NCBI GenBank assembly: GCA_964607515.1
Contig: CAZSKU010000008.1
Coordinates: forward strand, 1 to 64,000
Reading direction: 5' to 3'
Source: UBA6080 sp964607515
Lineage (GTDB): Bacteria > Fermentibacterota > Fermentibacteria > Fermentibacterales > JCC-6
Length of the DNA stretch: 64,000 nt
Made by a program: the position numbers and the translations under genes
Shown here: in pieces, positions 17,208 to 25,861 of the stretch
Numbering within the stretch: the first letter of the stretch is position 1
Layout: each line of letters starts with the position of its first letter
Notes under the pieces: generated by a model
The model's input: only the letters and a program-made list of their open reading frames with translations
Database searches by the model: none
What the model was told of the DNA's origin: nothing

Positions 17208-18046
17208 GGGAGCCTCACCCCTGTCCGCAGCCGGGCGGACCTGGCCCTGGGGTTTTCCCTGATCTCCTCCCTGGAAGGGACCAGCCAGGGTGGATCGGTC
17301 TCCCGGAAGAAGGGTGAGTCCCGCAGCAGCAGCTTTACCGCCCGGTCTTCCAGGGAGTGGAAAGTTATGAAGGCAACCCGGGCCCCGGGGGCCAGCCACA
17401 GGTGCAGATCCGAGAGAAGCCTCTCCAGATGGCCCGACTCGTCGTTCACCATGATCCGGAATGCCTGGAAAACCCTGGAAAGGACCTTCACCGGATTCCC
17501 CGCCACGGCCCGCACCACCGCGGCCCTGAGTTCCAGCGACGTCCGTACGGGCATGGCCTTCCTGATCTCCCGGGCGATCCGCCGACTCCTGCCCTCCTGG
17601 CCGAGCCTGTAGATCACGTCCGCGATTCCCGCCTCGTCCATGCCTTCCAGGACCGCGCTCAGGGGTTCCCCGGAAGAGGTGTCGAACCGCATGTCCAGGG
17701 GCCCGTCGATCCTGTAGGAGAAACCCCTGGCGGGATCGCCCAGCTGAAGTGAACTGAGCCCGAGATCGAAGAGGGCCCCCGAAGCGGGGCCTTCCAGCAG
17801 ACCGGGGATGGACGTGTAGCTTCCCCGGTGAACCCGGGTTAGGGGGTCCCCCGCAAACTCGTCCGACAGGTTTCCGGCCTGAATGGAATCCCTCTCGACT
17901 GCCAGCAGGTGTCTTCCGGGGCAGGCGGCCCTGAGGGCCCGGAGGTGCCCGCCGCCGCCGGCGGTGCCGTCCACGATCAACCCCTCAGGGGACTGCTCCA
18001 GGAACCCGGTGACCGCCTTCGCCAAGATGGGAACATGCCCGTCCAC
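17204..18046 (-). CDS. rsmH: 16S rRNA (cytosine(1402)-N(4))-methyltransferase
   Basis: RsmH (MraW) methylates C1402 in the decoding centre of 16S rRNA, using S-adenosylmethionine. The 280-residue protein shows HVPILAKAV, the SAM-binding VDGTAGGGGHLRAL, the FDLGLSSLQLGDPARGFSY motif, MRFDTS, and the FHSLEDRAVK signature near the C-terminus. It starts at a GTG (18046) preceded by GGGAGG. That start puts the family's N-terminal HxPVL motif at residue 4, as expected. It lies 9 bases after mraZ. Confidence 0.94.
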   Translation of the reverse strand: MDGHVPILAKAVTGFLEQSPEGLIVDGTAGGGGHLRALRAACPGRHLLAVERDSIQAGNLSDEFAGDPLTRVHRGSYTSIPGLLEGPASGALFDLGLSSLQLGDPARGFSYRIDGPLDMRFDTSSGEPLSAVLEGMDEAGIADVIYRLGQEGRSRRIAREIRKAMPVRTSLELRAAVVRAVAGNPVKVLSRVFQAFRIMVNDESGHLERLLSDLHLWLAPGARVAFITFHSLEDRAVKLLLRDSPFFRETDPPWLVPSREEIRENPRARSARLRTGVRLP

Positions 18047-18055
18047 GACGCCTCC

Positions 18056-18493
18056 CTAGAGGTCGATGTCCAGTGTTTCGGCGATGTCCTCGAAGGATTC
18101 CTCTTCGTTGCCCATGTAGGCCTCGTACTTCTGCGGATCCCAAAGCTCTATGCGGTCGAACTGACCCAGGAACATGACCTCGCCGCGGATTCCGGCGGCA
18201 TCCTGCATGTCCGCCGGAATGGCTATTCTGCCCTGGGCGTCCACGGTCAGCGGGCGGAGCTTGGCCCCCACCCACCGCAGAAAACGCCGATGCTGCCTGT
18301 TGCTTCTGGAGAGCTTCTCGAAACCCTCCCTGATCTGTTCCCATTTCTCCGCCTGATAGAGGACCAGGCAGTTGTCCAGCTCCCGGTTGAGGTAGAGGTC
18401 CTCCCCCGTGAGGAGCCGCCGGAACTGGGCGGGCACGCTGACACGGCCCTTTTCGTCGAGCGTGTGAATGTGGGTTCCAATGAACTCGGCCAT
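18056..18493 (-). CDS. mraZ: Transcriptional regulator MraZ
   Basis: MraZ is the DNA-binding ring protein that represses its own dcw operon. The 145-residue product contains two SpoVT/AbrB-like repeats. The first is at about residues 8-50 (LDEKGRVSVPAQFR), the second at about 80-125 (VDAQGRIAIPADMQ), as expected of the family. The ATG at 18493 follows GGGGGTGGT. Upstream is a promoter overlapped by several TGGGN boxes, the known MraZ target type, which makes autoregulation very likely. Confidence 0.96.
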   Translation of the reverse strand: MAEFIGTHIHTLDEKGRVSVPAQFRRLLTGEDLYLNRELDNCLVLYQAEKWEQIREGFEKLSRSNRQHRRFLRWVGAKLRPLTVDAQGRIAIPADMQDAAGIRGEVMFLGQFDRIELWDPQKYEAYMGNEEESFEDIAETLDIDL

Positions 18494-18514
18494 GGGACCA
18501 CCCCCTATGGCCGA

Positions 18515-18562
18515 ATCATTACCCCACTTTGACCCACTGTCAACCCACTTTACCCCACCCCA
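18515..18562 (-). promoter_or_regulatory. dcw operon promoter with overlapping MraZ boxes
   Basis: On the minus strand TTGACA (18543-18538) and AATGAT (18520-18515) are 17 bases apart. Five TGGGG/TGGGT boxes overlap and flank the promoter; on the plus strand they appear as CCCCA/ACCCA starting at 18522, 18532, 18543, 18553 and 18558. Four of them repeat every 10-11 bases, so they lie on one face of the helix. This matches the direct TGGGN repeats known to bind the MraZ ring, and two boxes sit inside the promoter spacer. Confidence 0.88.
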
Positions 18563-18642
18563 CTCCACATGACGAACCATCCCCCCGAAGCTCCCGGTGC
18601 GAGCCCGGCGGACCGGTTCCCGGATCGGCTTCCGGGGCCTTG

Positions 18643-20847
18643 TCAGCTGGAGGGAATGTCGCTGTCTTTACGGTAGGAGTACCTATAGCGGTACGTATAG
18701 TAGTTGATGCCCGAATAGCCCCTGTCAGGCTCGTAGCCGTTGAGCACCGCCCCGGCCATGTGGCAGCCGGTGCGTTCCATCTTCTGCCACACCGTGGCCA
18801 CCACCTTGGTCTGCACCTCGCCGGCCCTGGTCACCAGAAGGACCGTGTCCACCGAGGGCGCCATGACCATGGCGTCCGTAACCAACGCTACCGGCGGAGC
18901 GTCAACGATTACCATGTCGAACCTGGGCAGGAATGTGTCGAAAAAGCTGGAGGCCGAGGCGGCCCCCACAAGTTCCGCGGGATTGTGAGGGAGATGGCCG
19001 CTTGGAAGCAGGAAGAGGTTCGGCTCGATGGTCTCGTAGACCGCCTCGTCCATCTCCGCCCTGCCCGCCACCAGCTCGGTGAAGCCCGGCTGTTTCGAGA
19101 GGCCGAACACCTTGTGGAGCACCGGCCGTCTCAGGTCGCAGTCCACCAGGAGGACCTTCCTTCCGGTCCTGGCCTCCGCCACGGAGAGGTTGGCGGCGGT
19201 GGTGGACTTGCCCTCCTGGGGACCGCAACTGGTTATCAGAAGCTTGCGGACCCCCTCCCCCACCTTGACGAAATCAAGGCTGGTCCTGAGGTCCCGGAAG
19301 GCCTCGGAGTCGGGGGAAACGGGTTTGTCCACCAGGACGATGTTCACCATGTCCTTCCTGGCGGTTGTGTTCCGGGGAATCACCCCGATCACCGGTATCC
19401 CGAGTTTCTCCAGCTGGTCGGGGGTACGGACGCTAACGTCCAGCTGGTGCAGCAGGAATACCACCCCTACTCCCAGGGCAAGTCCCACCAGAAGCCCCAT
19501 CATAAGGTTCCTCTGGGTGGTCGGGAGTATCATTATTCCCGGAAGGGCTGTGTCTATGATGGTGACGTTGCCCATCTGCCCAACTTCTGCGATCCTCACC
19601 TCCTCGAACTTGGTCCTGAGGAGGATGTAGATATTCTCGCTGACGGTCCGGTTCCTCTCCAGACGAGCCAGCTCGTACTCCATCTCAGGAAGCCCCTCCA
19701 ACCCGGTCTCCAGCTGCCGCACATGGGTCTCCAGGGCGCCGGCCCGGGCGGAGGCGGTCCGGTAGTCCGCCTCGGCTTCCACCAGGGCTGAAACCATGTG
19801 GTCAACCGCCCCGGCGGGGTCCACCGGGTAACCGATTCCCGATGCCTCCCGGAGGGCAAGGGCCAGTTCGGCGGAGTATCCCTCGATGCTCCTCTGAATC
19901 TCCAGCACCGCCGGGGAGTCGCTCCCGGCGCCCTGGGCCATCAGAGCAGCCCTGGAGGCTTCCAGCCTGGAGATGTTCGCCTGAAGGGTGACTATGAGTT
20001 CGCTGTTGGCGCTCTCGAGATCCGATACCAGGCTTCCCCTCTGAAGTTCCAACTGCTGGGCCAGGTAGTTCCGGCGGACCGCCGCGGCCCTGGCTTCCGT
20101 GGTTGCCCCGGCGACCTCGCTCTGGAATGAGGCCAGGGTGGTGATCAGGTTCCGGGACTCGGTGCTCAGGTCCACCACCCCGTGCTGTTCCTTGAAGAGT
20201 CTCAGCTCCTCTTCCGCCGCCTCCAGCTCGGTGGTGATCTGCCCGAGCTGCGTTTCCAGAAAGACCCTGACCTGGCGGTTCTCACCCCGGGCCTGGCTCT
20301 GGCTCCACCTGTAGTAAACGTTCACGGTCAGATTGGCCAGGACCGCTGAAGCCTCGGGGCTGTACCCGACCGCGGAGAGGGAGAAGAAGTCGGTGTCCTT
20401 GATCCAGCTCACGGAGATGTTCGAGGAGACCAGCCCCACCAGGCTGTGCCTCAGGTAGGGCGCCGCAGGAGGTGAACCGTGGAAGAGCACCGCCACCACG
20501 CTGTCCGCCGCGGGGGACCGGAGGATGGAGTCCGCCACCAGCTCCGCCATGGATCTGCTCCTGATGAGGTGGATCTGGTTGTTTCTAACCGCGTCGAGTT
20601 GGAACCAGAGAGTGCCGGGCATGTCCAGGGTCCGGGACATGGCGTTCTCCATGTTGTACAGAAAACTGGCGTTGGAGCTGTAGACCGGGCGGGTGCGGGC
20701 GGTTATCCAGAAGGCGCCCAGAAGCCCCAGGCAGACACCGGCCAGGATTATCCACTTGCCCCGTCGGATCAGCCAGAGGTACTCCTGAAGGTTTATCCCC
20801 TCGCCCTCCTGGGGAAGGCCGGGCTGCCCCAGGGCCACGCCCCTCAC
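18643..20847 (-). CDS. Wzc-like polysaccharide co-polymerase and tyrosine autokinase
   Basis: The 734-residue inner-membrane protein controls chain length and export of a surface polysaccharide. It has an N-terminal Wzz region with a first helix near residues 27-45, then a long coiled-coil periplasmic part. A second helix lies near 470-490, followed by a cytoplasmic BY-kinase. The kinase shows Walker A GPQEGKSTTAAN, Walker A' LLVDCDLRRP and VDAPPV. The tail GYSGINYYTYRYRYSYR is a tyrosine cluster for autophosphorylation. The GTG at 20847 overlaps the SLBB gene stop as GTGA. No matching phosphatase was seen in the window. Confidence 0.88.
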   Translation of the reverse strand: MRGVALGQPGLPQEGEGINLQEYLWLIRRGKWIILAGVCLGLLGAFWITARTRPVYSSNASFLYNMENAMSRTLDMPGTLWFQLDAVRNNQIHLIRSRSMAELVADSILRSPAADSVVAVLFHGSPPAAPYLRHSLVGLVSSNISVSWIKDTDFFSLSAVGYSPEASAVLANLTVNVYYRWSQSQARGENRQVRVFLETQLGQITTELEAAEEELRLFKEQHGVVDLSTESRNLITTLASFQSEVAGATTEARAAAVRRNYLAQQLELQRGSLVSDLESANSELIVTLQANISRLEASRAALMAQGAGSDSPAVLEIQRSIEGYSAELALALREASGIGYPVDPAGAVDHMVSALVEAEADYRTASARAGALETHVRQLETGLEGLPEMEYELARLERNRTVSENIYILLRTKFEEVRIAEVGQMGNVTIIDTALPGIMILPTTQRNLMMGLLVGLALGVGVVFLLHQLDVSVRTPDQLEKLGIPVIGVIPRNTTARKDMVNIVLVDKPVSPDSEAFRDLRTSLDFVKVGEGVRKLLITSCGPQEGKSTTAANLSVAEARTGRKVLLVDCDLRRPVLHKVFGLSKQPGFTELVAGRAEMDEAVYETIEPNLFLLPSGHLPHNPAELVGAASASSFFDTFLPRFDMVIVDAPPVALVTDAMVMAPSVDTVLLVTRAGEVQTKVVATVWQKMERTGCHMAGAVLNGYEPDRGYSGINYYTYRYRYSYRKDSDIPSS

Positions 20848-21260
20848 TGGGTGACCACCAGGATCAGGTTGACCGCGACTATGAGCTTGTAGGTGAAGTC
20901 GATGACGTCCTTCCACCACTCGTAGTTGCTTCGACCGACGAAAACCGTCACGTCGGGCTCCATGGCGGGAACCGTTTCACCCCGCCCCTCGAGGTAGGCT
21001 CTCAGGTCGTAATCGCTCTGGAAGTCGCGGTAGACGATTCGAACGTCTCCCAGGTCCGCCTGGGGGGTCGGCCCCCCGGCGGCGCTGAGAGCCGCGATAA
21101 GATCACCGTTCCATGGGATCCGGTGGGCTCCCGGAGCCCTCACCTCGCCCCATACGTTCACCGTCATGGTGACCTGCTCGGTGTCCACCCCGGGCACTAT
21201 GTACCCGCTCCCTGAGGACGGGATCTGGGCAAGGATGGAAACAACAAGAAGCAGGATCAC
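20844..21260 (-). CDS. Short SLBB-domain polysaccharide export protein
   Basis: The 138-residue protein has an N-terminal signal-like helix (ILLLVVSILAQIPSS). One SLBB-type beta-grasp domain follows (TMTVNVWGEVRAPGAHRIPWNG, about 30-75, through PDVTVFVGRS), and then a C-terminal hydrophobic helix (YKLIVAVNLILVVT). Wza-type exporters usually add a poly-export domain before the SLBB repeats, and none is present here, so this is a minimal form. The GTG at 21260 overlaps the dehydrogenase stop as GTGA, and the stop overlaps the Wzc gene. Confidence 0.7.
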   Translation of the reverse strand: MILLLVVSILAQIPSSGSGYIVPGVDTEQVTMTVNVWGEVRAPGAHRIPWNGDLIAALSAAGGPTPQADLGDVRIVYRDFQSDYDLRAYLEGRGETVPAMEPDVTVFVGRSNYEWWKDVIDFTYKLIVAVNLILVVTQ

Positions 21261-22576
21261 GCCTTGAATACCTTTTCCTTCCCCCGGACCACCCCGGAGC
21301 AGGCGTTCCTGGTGTCCACCACTATCCGGCTGTGGTCCACGATCCACTGCCAGTCGTAGCAGGAGTGATCCGTGATCACCACCGCGCAATCATACCCGGC
21401 CAGAGCCTCAGGGGACAGCTCCACCCCCACCGGCTGCCGGGTGGTCTGCCTGGTGGACGGGGGAATCCGGGGGACGTAGGGGTCGTTGTAGTCCACTACC
21501 GCGCCCCGGGCAATGAGGTTCTCCATCACCTTGATCGCCGGAGTCTCCCGGTAGTCGTCGATGTCGGGTTTGTATGCCATGCCGAGGATCAGGACCCTGC
21601 TTCCGTTCACCGGTTTCCGATGGGCGTTCAGGGCCTCGGCCACCCTCTCCACCACGAACTCCGGCATGGATGTGTTGATCTCTCCCGCCAGCTCGATGAA
21701 CCTTGTGGGCATCTCGTACTGCCTGGCCTTCCAGGTCAGGTAGAACGGGTCTATGGGTATGCAGTGCCCTCCCAGCCCCGGCCCCGGATAGAACGGCGTG
21801 AAACCGAAGGGTTTCGAGGAGGCAGCCTGGATGACCTCCCATATGTCGATTCCCATCCTGTGCGCCAGAACCTTCAGCTCGTTCACCAGAGCGATGTTGA
21901 CGGCCCGGTATGTGTTTTCTGTGATCTTGGCCATCTCCGCCACCTCCGGAGAACTCACCGGGATCACGGTGTCTATGGCGAAGGAGTAGACGAACTCCGC
22001 GGCTTCCGTGCACCCGGGGGTCAGCCCCCCCACCAGCTTCGGGATGGTCCGTGTCCTGAAACTGGGGTTCCCCGGGTCCTCCCTCTCCGGCGAGAATGCA
22101 ACGTGGAAGTCCTTGCCCGCCTTGAGACCGCCGGATTCGAGCACCGGGACCACCTCGTCCCGGGTGGTGCCTGGATAGGTGGTGGACTCCAGGACCACCA
22201 GCTGCCCCCTCTGAAGTACCGCCGCCGCGGCCCGGCATGAGTTGAGCACGAAGCTCAGGTCTGGCTGCCGGTGGTTTCCCAGGGGAGTCGGAACGGCGAT
22301 GATTACCGCGTCGGCGCCGGCCAGGAGAGAGAAGTCGGTGGAGGAAGTCAGAAGGCCGGTATTCACCGCCTCCGCGACCCTTCCGTCGGGTATGTGCTTG
22401 AGATAGCTCCTTTTCGCGGCTAGGAGCCTCGGTTTATCCGGGTCGATGTCCACGCCGATCACCGGGCACCCGCCCAGGGCGAACTCCATGGCCAGAGGAA
22501 GCCCCACGTATCCCAGGCCGATTACTCCAACCACGGGATTCCCCCGCCCGCCAAGCCTCTCCCTGAAAGCGCTCAC
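21257..22576 (-). CDS. wbpA: UDP-N-acetyl-hexosamine 6-dehydrogenase (WbpA type)
   Basis: The enzyme oxidises a UDP-HexNAc to the uronic acid in two NAD-dependent steps, giving an acidic sugar for a surface polymer. The 439-residue product has the N-terminal NAD motif VIGLGYVGLPLA, EREDPGNP, and the catalytic cysteine in GGHCIPIDPFYLTWKAR. That last motif is closer to WbpA/WecC-like enzymes than to UDP-glucose dehydrogenase. It starts at a GTG (22576), one base after the ugd stop. The exact substrate (GlcNAc or ManNAc) cannot be read from sequence alone. Confidence 0.82.
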   Translation of the reverse strand: MSAFRERLGGRGNPVVGVIGLGYVGLPLAMEFALGGCPVIGVDIDPDKPRLLAAKRSYLKHIPDGRVAEAVNTGLLTSSTDFSLLAGADAVIIAVPTPLGNHRQPDLSFVLNSCRAAAAVLQRGQLVVLESTTYPGTTRDEVVPVLESGGLKAGKDFHVAFSPEREDPGNPSFRTRTIPKLVGGLTPGCTEAAEFVYSFAIDTVIPVSSPEVAEMAKITENTYRAVNIALVNELKVLAHRMGIDIWEVIQAASSKPFGFTPFYPGPGLGGHCIPIDPFYLTWKARQYEMPTRFIELAGEINTSMPEFVVERVAEALNAHRKPVNGSRVLILGMAYKPDIDDYRETPAIKVMENLIARGAVVDYNDPYVPRIPPSTRQTTRQPVGVELSPEALAGYDCAVVITDHSCYDWQWIVDHSRIVVDTRNACSGVVRGKEKVFKA

Positions 22577-22577
22577 C

Positions 22578-23879
22578 TCAGCCCCTTCCGATGCAGTGGT
22601 AGGTGAATCCCATGTCCCGAAGCTTCCCGGGATTCCAGATGTTCCTTCCGTCGAAGACCACCTTCCTTCTCATCAGGCCTGACATCCTGTCGAAGTCGGG
22701 CTCCCTGAATTCGGTCCATTCCGTTACCAGGACCAGGGCGTCCGCACCCTCCAGAGCCGAGTAACCTGTTGAGAAGTACCGGATCCTGTCGCCGAGAATC
22801 CTTCGGGCGTAGTCCATGGCCTCCGGGTCGTACGCCTGCACCCGGGCTCCCATGGCGAGAAGGTCTTCGATGATTACCAGAGAAGGGGCGTCCCTCATGT
22901 CGTCGGTGTTCGGCTTGAATGAAAGGCCCCAGAGGGCGAAGGTGAGCCGGGAAAGGTCCGTTCCGAATTCCCGGACTATCTTGGCTCCCAGAACCTTCTT
23001 CTGCAGTTCGTTCACCTCGGTAACCGCATCCAGGATCTTCAGGGGGTATCCGTGCTCCATTGCGGTGTGCCTGAGCGCCTTGACGTCCTTGGGAAAGCAG
23101 CTGCCGCCGTACCCGACCCCCGGGAAGATGAAATGGGGCCCTATCCTGGAGTCGCTGCCGATGCCCCGGCGGATGTCGTGAACATCGGCGCCGACGATGT
23201 CGCAGAGGTTGGCTATCTCGTTGATGAAACTGATCTTGGTTGCCAGCAGGCTGTTGGCCACGTACTTGGTGAGTTCGGCGGAACGGTTGCTCATCACGTA
23301 GATGGGGTTGTTGGTCCTTACGAAGGGCTGGTACAACTCCTTCATCACCTCGGCGGTCTCCGGAGAGTCGGTTCCTATCACCACCCTGTCGGGCTTCATG
23401 AAGTCGTCTATGGCGTCACCCTCTTTGAGGAACTCGGGGTTGCTCACCACGCTCACCGGTTGATCGGTGTGCCGGAGTATCTCATCCCGGACCCGCTCAG
23501 CGGTGCCCACGGGAACGGTGCTCTTGTTCACAACGATCCTGGGGCCGTCCATGTGGCGCCCGATCTCCGCAGCCACCGCCAGCACATGCTGAAGGTCGGC
23601 GCTGCCGTCCTCGTCCGGCGGAGTGCCCACGGCTATGAAGATGATGCTGCTGGCCAGCACCGCCGAAGCGGTGCTCTCGGTGAAAGAGAGGCGGCCCTCC
23701 TTCACGTTCCTCTCCACCAGGGAGTCCAGCCCTGGTTCGTATATCGGCATCACCCCCCGGCGAAGGCTTTCGACTTTTTTCCTGTCGTTGTCGGCGCAGA
23801 CCACCGAGTTGCCCATTTCAGCCAGGCAGGCGGCCGCCACAAGCCCCACGTATCCGCTGCCGATCACTGCGATCTTCAT
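22578..23879 (-). CDS. ugd: UDP-glucose 6-dehydrogenase
   Basis: The enzyme converts UDP-glucose to UDP-glucuronate for surface polysaccharide synthesis. The 433-residue product opens MKIAVIGSGYVGLVAAACLA (NAD fold). It has FIAVGTPPDEDGSADL, NKSTVPVGTA, NPEFLKEGDAI, and the catalytic cysteine in GYGGSCFPKD. The ATG at 23879 has GGAGGAAAA right before it. It is the first gene of the four-gene polysaccharide operon and has a good promoter at 23933-23961. Confidence 0.92.
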   Translation of the reverse strand: MKIAVIGSGYVGLVAAACLAEMGNSVVCADNDRKKVESLRRGVMPIYEPGLDSLVERNVKEGRLSFTESTASAVLASSIIFIAVGTPPDEDGSADLQHVLAVAAEIGRHMDGPRIVVNKSTVPVGTAERVRDEILRHTDQPVSVVSNPEFLKEGDAIDDFMKPDRVVIGTDSPETAEVMKELYQPFVRTNNPIYVMSNRSAELTKYVANSLLATKISFINEIANLCDIVGADVHDIRRGIGSDSRIGPHFIFPGVGYGGSCFPKDVKALRHTAMEHGYPLKILDAVTEVNELQKKVLGAKIVREFGTDLSRLTFALWGLSFKPNTDDMRDAPSLVIIEDLLAMGARVQAYDPEAMDYARRILGDRIRYFSTGYSALEGADALVLVTEWTEFREPDFDRMSGLMRRKVVFDGRNIWNPGKLRDMGFTYHCIGRG

Positions 23880-23932
23880 TTTTCCTCCATGTGGAAGGAG
23901 ATGCTCCAATCCCTTCGAAGGGTATCAAATTG

Positions 23933-23961
23933 AGAATAACCAACCCTGAATCGGCTGTAAA
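23933..23961 (-). promoter_or_regulatory. Predicted promoter of the ugd operon
   Basis: On the minus strand TTTACA (23961-23956) and TATTCT (23938-23933) are 17 bases apart, starting 10 bases beyond the selB stop. The leader of about 47 bases contains the palindrome CCCTTCGAAGGG (23911-23922). Confidence 0.6.
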
Positions 23962-23971
23962 GGATATTCCC

Positions 23972-25861
23972 TCAACGCCCGGAAGACGGGCACAACCGCC
24001 TGATTTCCCCCTGTCTTCGGGTAAGCCCCCGGTTATCCATGATCTCGGCCCACATCAGGGCGAACTTCCTGCTGACGCCCAACGCCTCCCGGAATTCTCC
24101 AAGCCGGAACTCCCCTTCCCCGAAGGCTTCCCTGGCGATTTCCTCCACCCTGGTGAGCATTCCGGGGGTGGTTACCAGGTCCTCCTCCAGGGTGAAGACC
24201 ATCTCCCGGGCGGCCAGGGCCTCCATGTCCTCCCTGCGCACTCCCGGCAGGGGAAGCGCCGCCCCCTGCAGCCCCGCCGCCTCCACCAGCCCGACGATCC
24301 TTCGGGCCTCCGCCAGAAGCTCTCCGGAGAGATCCGCGGGAACCGCCGAGGACGCTATGAAATCGCCCCGCCTGACCAGGACTCCCTCCTCCATCAGTCC
24401 CTGGAGGACGTACCTGATAAGCCACGATGAGGTTCCCTGGGGAAGTCTTCTGGCCAGCCCCGCCGACGGCACCCCGGGGGCCAGGGGGACCGTCCGGTGC
24501 AGGGATTCCACGGCGCCGGCAACCTTCCTCCTCATGTCCGCCGCAAGGGTCGCCAGCAGAAGCCTGTCGCTCTTGCCGTCCACCGTCCTCTCGGCCCTTC
24601 CGTCATCCACCAGCCGCAGGGCGGCCATGGACGTTTCGCCGGGATCGCTTCCCGACGATGCGCAGAAATCACCGATGACTACCGAGCCCTCCGGGCTGTC
24701 CTCCATGGCTTCCATAAGAACGTCCGCCAGGTCCCCCCGGCTGAGTACCTCCAGGTGGGTCAGCCTCACCTCCCGAAACCGCGCCCTCACCTTCGGGGTG
24801 CCGGTGTCCAGGACCACTCCGCCGCCCATGGTGAGCACGGGAGAATACCTGCGGAAGACGAACCGGTCTCCCGGAACCGCCACCACCGGCTGCTCCAGCT
24901 GGAAGTGCACGAAGCCCTCGCCTCCCCTGGGTATCGGCGACCCTTCCACGGGGATGGCCCTGGCCATGACCTCGGCGGTTCCCAGGTGAATCCTGACCCT
25001 CTGCCTGGGATGAAGGTCCACCTCCCCGGGAAGGACGGTGCACCGGGTGTCGAGGCTGGTGAGCGCCCGAAGCCATCCCGGTTCTCCCACCATGGCTCCC
25101 CTCTGGACATCTTCCTTGTCCAGCCCGGTAAGGTTCAGGGCTATCCTGTCGCCCGCAGCTCCCGAGGCGGCCTTCCGGTGGTCGTTCACCCCCAGCTCCC
25201 GCACCCTGTACTGACCCCCTCCCGGCTGGATCTCGACGGTGTCTCCCGGTTTCACCACCCCCGACAAGCCTGTGCCGCACACCACCGTGCCGAATCCCTT
25301 CATGCTGAACACCCGGTCCACCGGCAGCCGGAACCTGCCCTCGGAGCTTCTGGTCCGCACTCCATGGACCATCCTGAAGATCTCCTCCCTCAGGAGTTCC
25401 AGCCCCTGCCCCGTCACCACCGAAACCCTCACCACCGGAGCGTCCTGGGCCGGCGTTCCCCGAAGGGCCTCCCTGACCTCCTCCTCCGCAAGTTCCTGAA
25501 GGTCGGCGTCCACCAGGTCGCACTTGGACAGAGCCACCATGCCCCGGTTCACCTCCAGGAGTCTCAGTATGTCAAGGTGTTCCCTGGTCTGGGGCATGAC
25601 ACCCTCGTCGGCGCTCACCACCAGGAGGAAACAGTCAACGGTGGACACCCCGGCGACCATTGTGCGGATGAACTTCTCATGGCCGGGAACGTCTATGAAA
25701 CTCACGGAGTCGCCCTCCGGGCTCTCCATGAATACGTAGCCCAGTTCGATGGTTATCCCCCGCTGCTTCTCCTCCTTGAGCCGGTCCGGATCCCTTCCCG
25801 TGAGGGCCAGCATCAGGCTGCTCTTGCCGTGATCTATGTGGCCGGCGGTGCCGACGATCAC
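23972..25861 (-). CDS. selB: Selenocysteine-specific elongation factor SelB
   Basis: SelB brings selenocysteyl-tRNA to the ribosome at UGA codons marked by a SECIS element. The 629-residue product has an EF-Tu-like GTPase domain (GTAGHIDHGKSS, IDVPGHEKF, SKCDLVD). Beta-barrel domains follow (MKGFGTVVCGTG), and then a run of C-terminal winged helices ending GVSRKFALMWAEIMDNRG, which bind the SECIS RNA. The GTG at 25861 overlaps the selA stop as GTGA. Together with selA it shows that the organism makes selenoproteins, although none could be identified in the window. Confidence 0.94.
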   Translation of the reverse strand: MIVGTAGHIDHGKSSLMLALTGRDPDRLKEEKQRGITIELGYVFMESPEGDSVSFIDVPGHEKFIRTMVAGVSTVDCFLLVVSADEGVMPQTREHLDILRLLEVNRGMVALSKCDLVDADLQELAEEEVREALRGTPAQDAPVVRVSVVTGQGLELLREEIFRMVHGVRTRSSEGRFRLPVDRVFSMKGFGTVVCGTGLSGVVKPGDTVEIQPGGGQYRVRELGVNDHRKAASGAAGDRIALNLTGLDKEDVQRGAMVGEPGWLRALTSLDTRCTVLPGEVDLHPRQRVRIHLGTAEVMARAIPVEGSPIPRGGEGFVHFQLEQPVVAVPGDRFVFRRYSPVLTMGGGVVLDTGTPKVRARFREVRLTHLEVLSRGDLADVLMEAMEDSPEGSVVIGDFCASSGSDPGETSMAALRLVDDGRAERTVDGKSDRLLLATLAADMRRKVAGAVESLHRTVPLAPGVPSAGLARRLPQGTSSWLIRYVLQGLMEEGVLVRRGDFIASSAVPADLSGELLAEARRIVGLVEAAGLQGAALPLPGVRREDMEALAAREMVFTLEEDLVTTPGMLTRVEEIAREAFGEGEFRLGEFREALGVSRKFALMWAEIMDNRGLTRRQGEIRRLCPSSGR

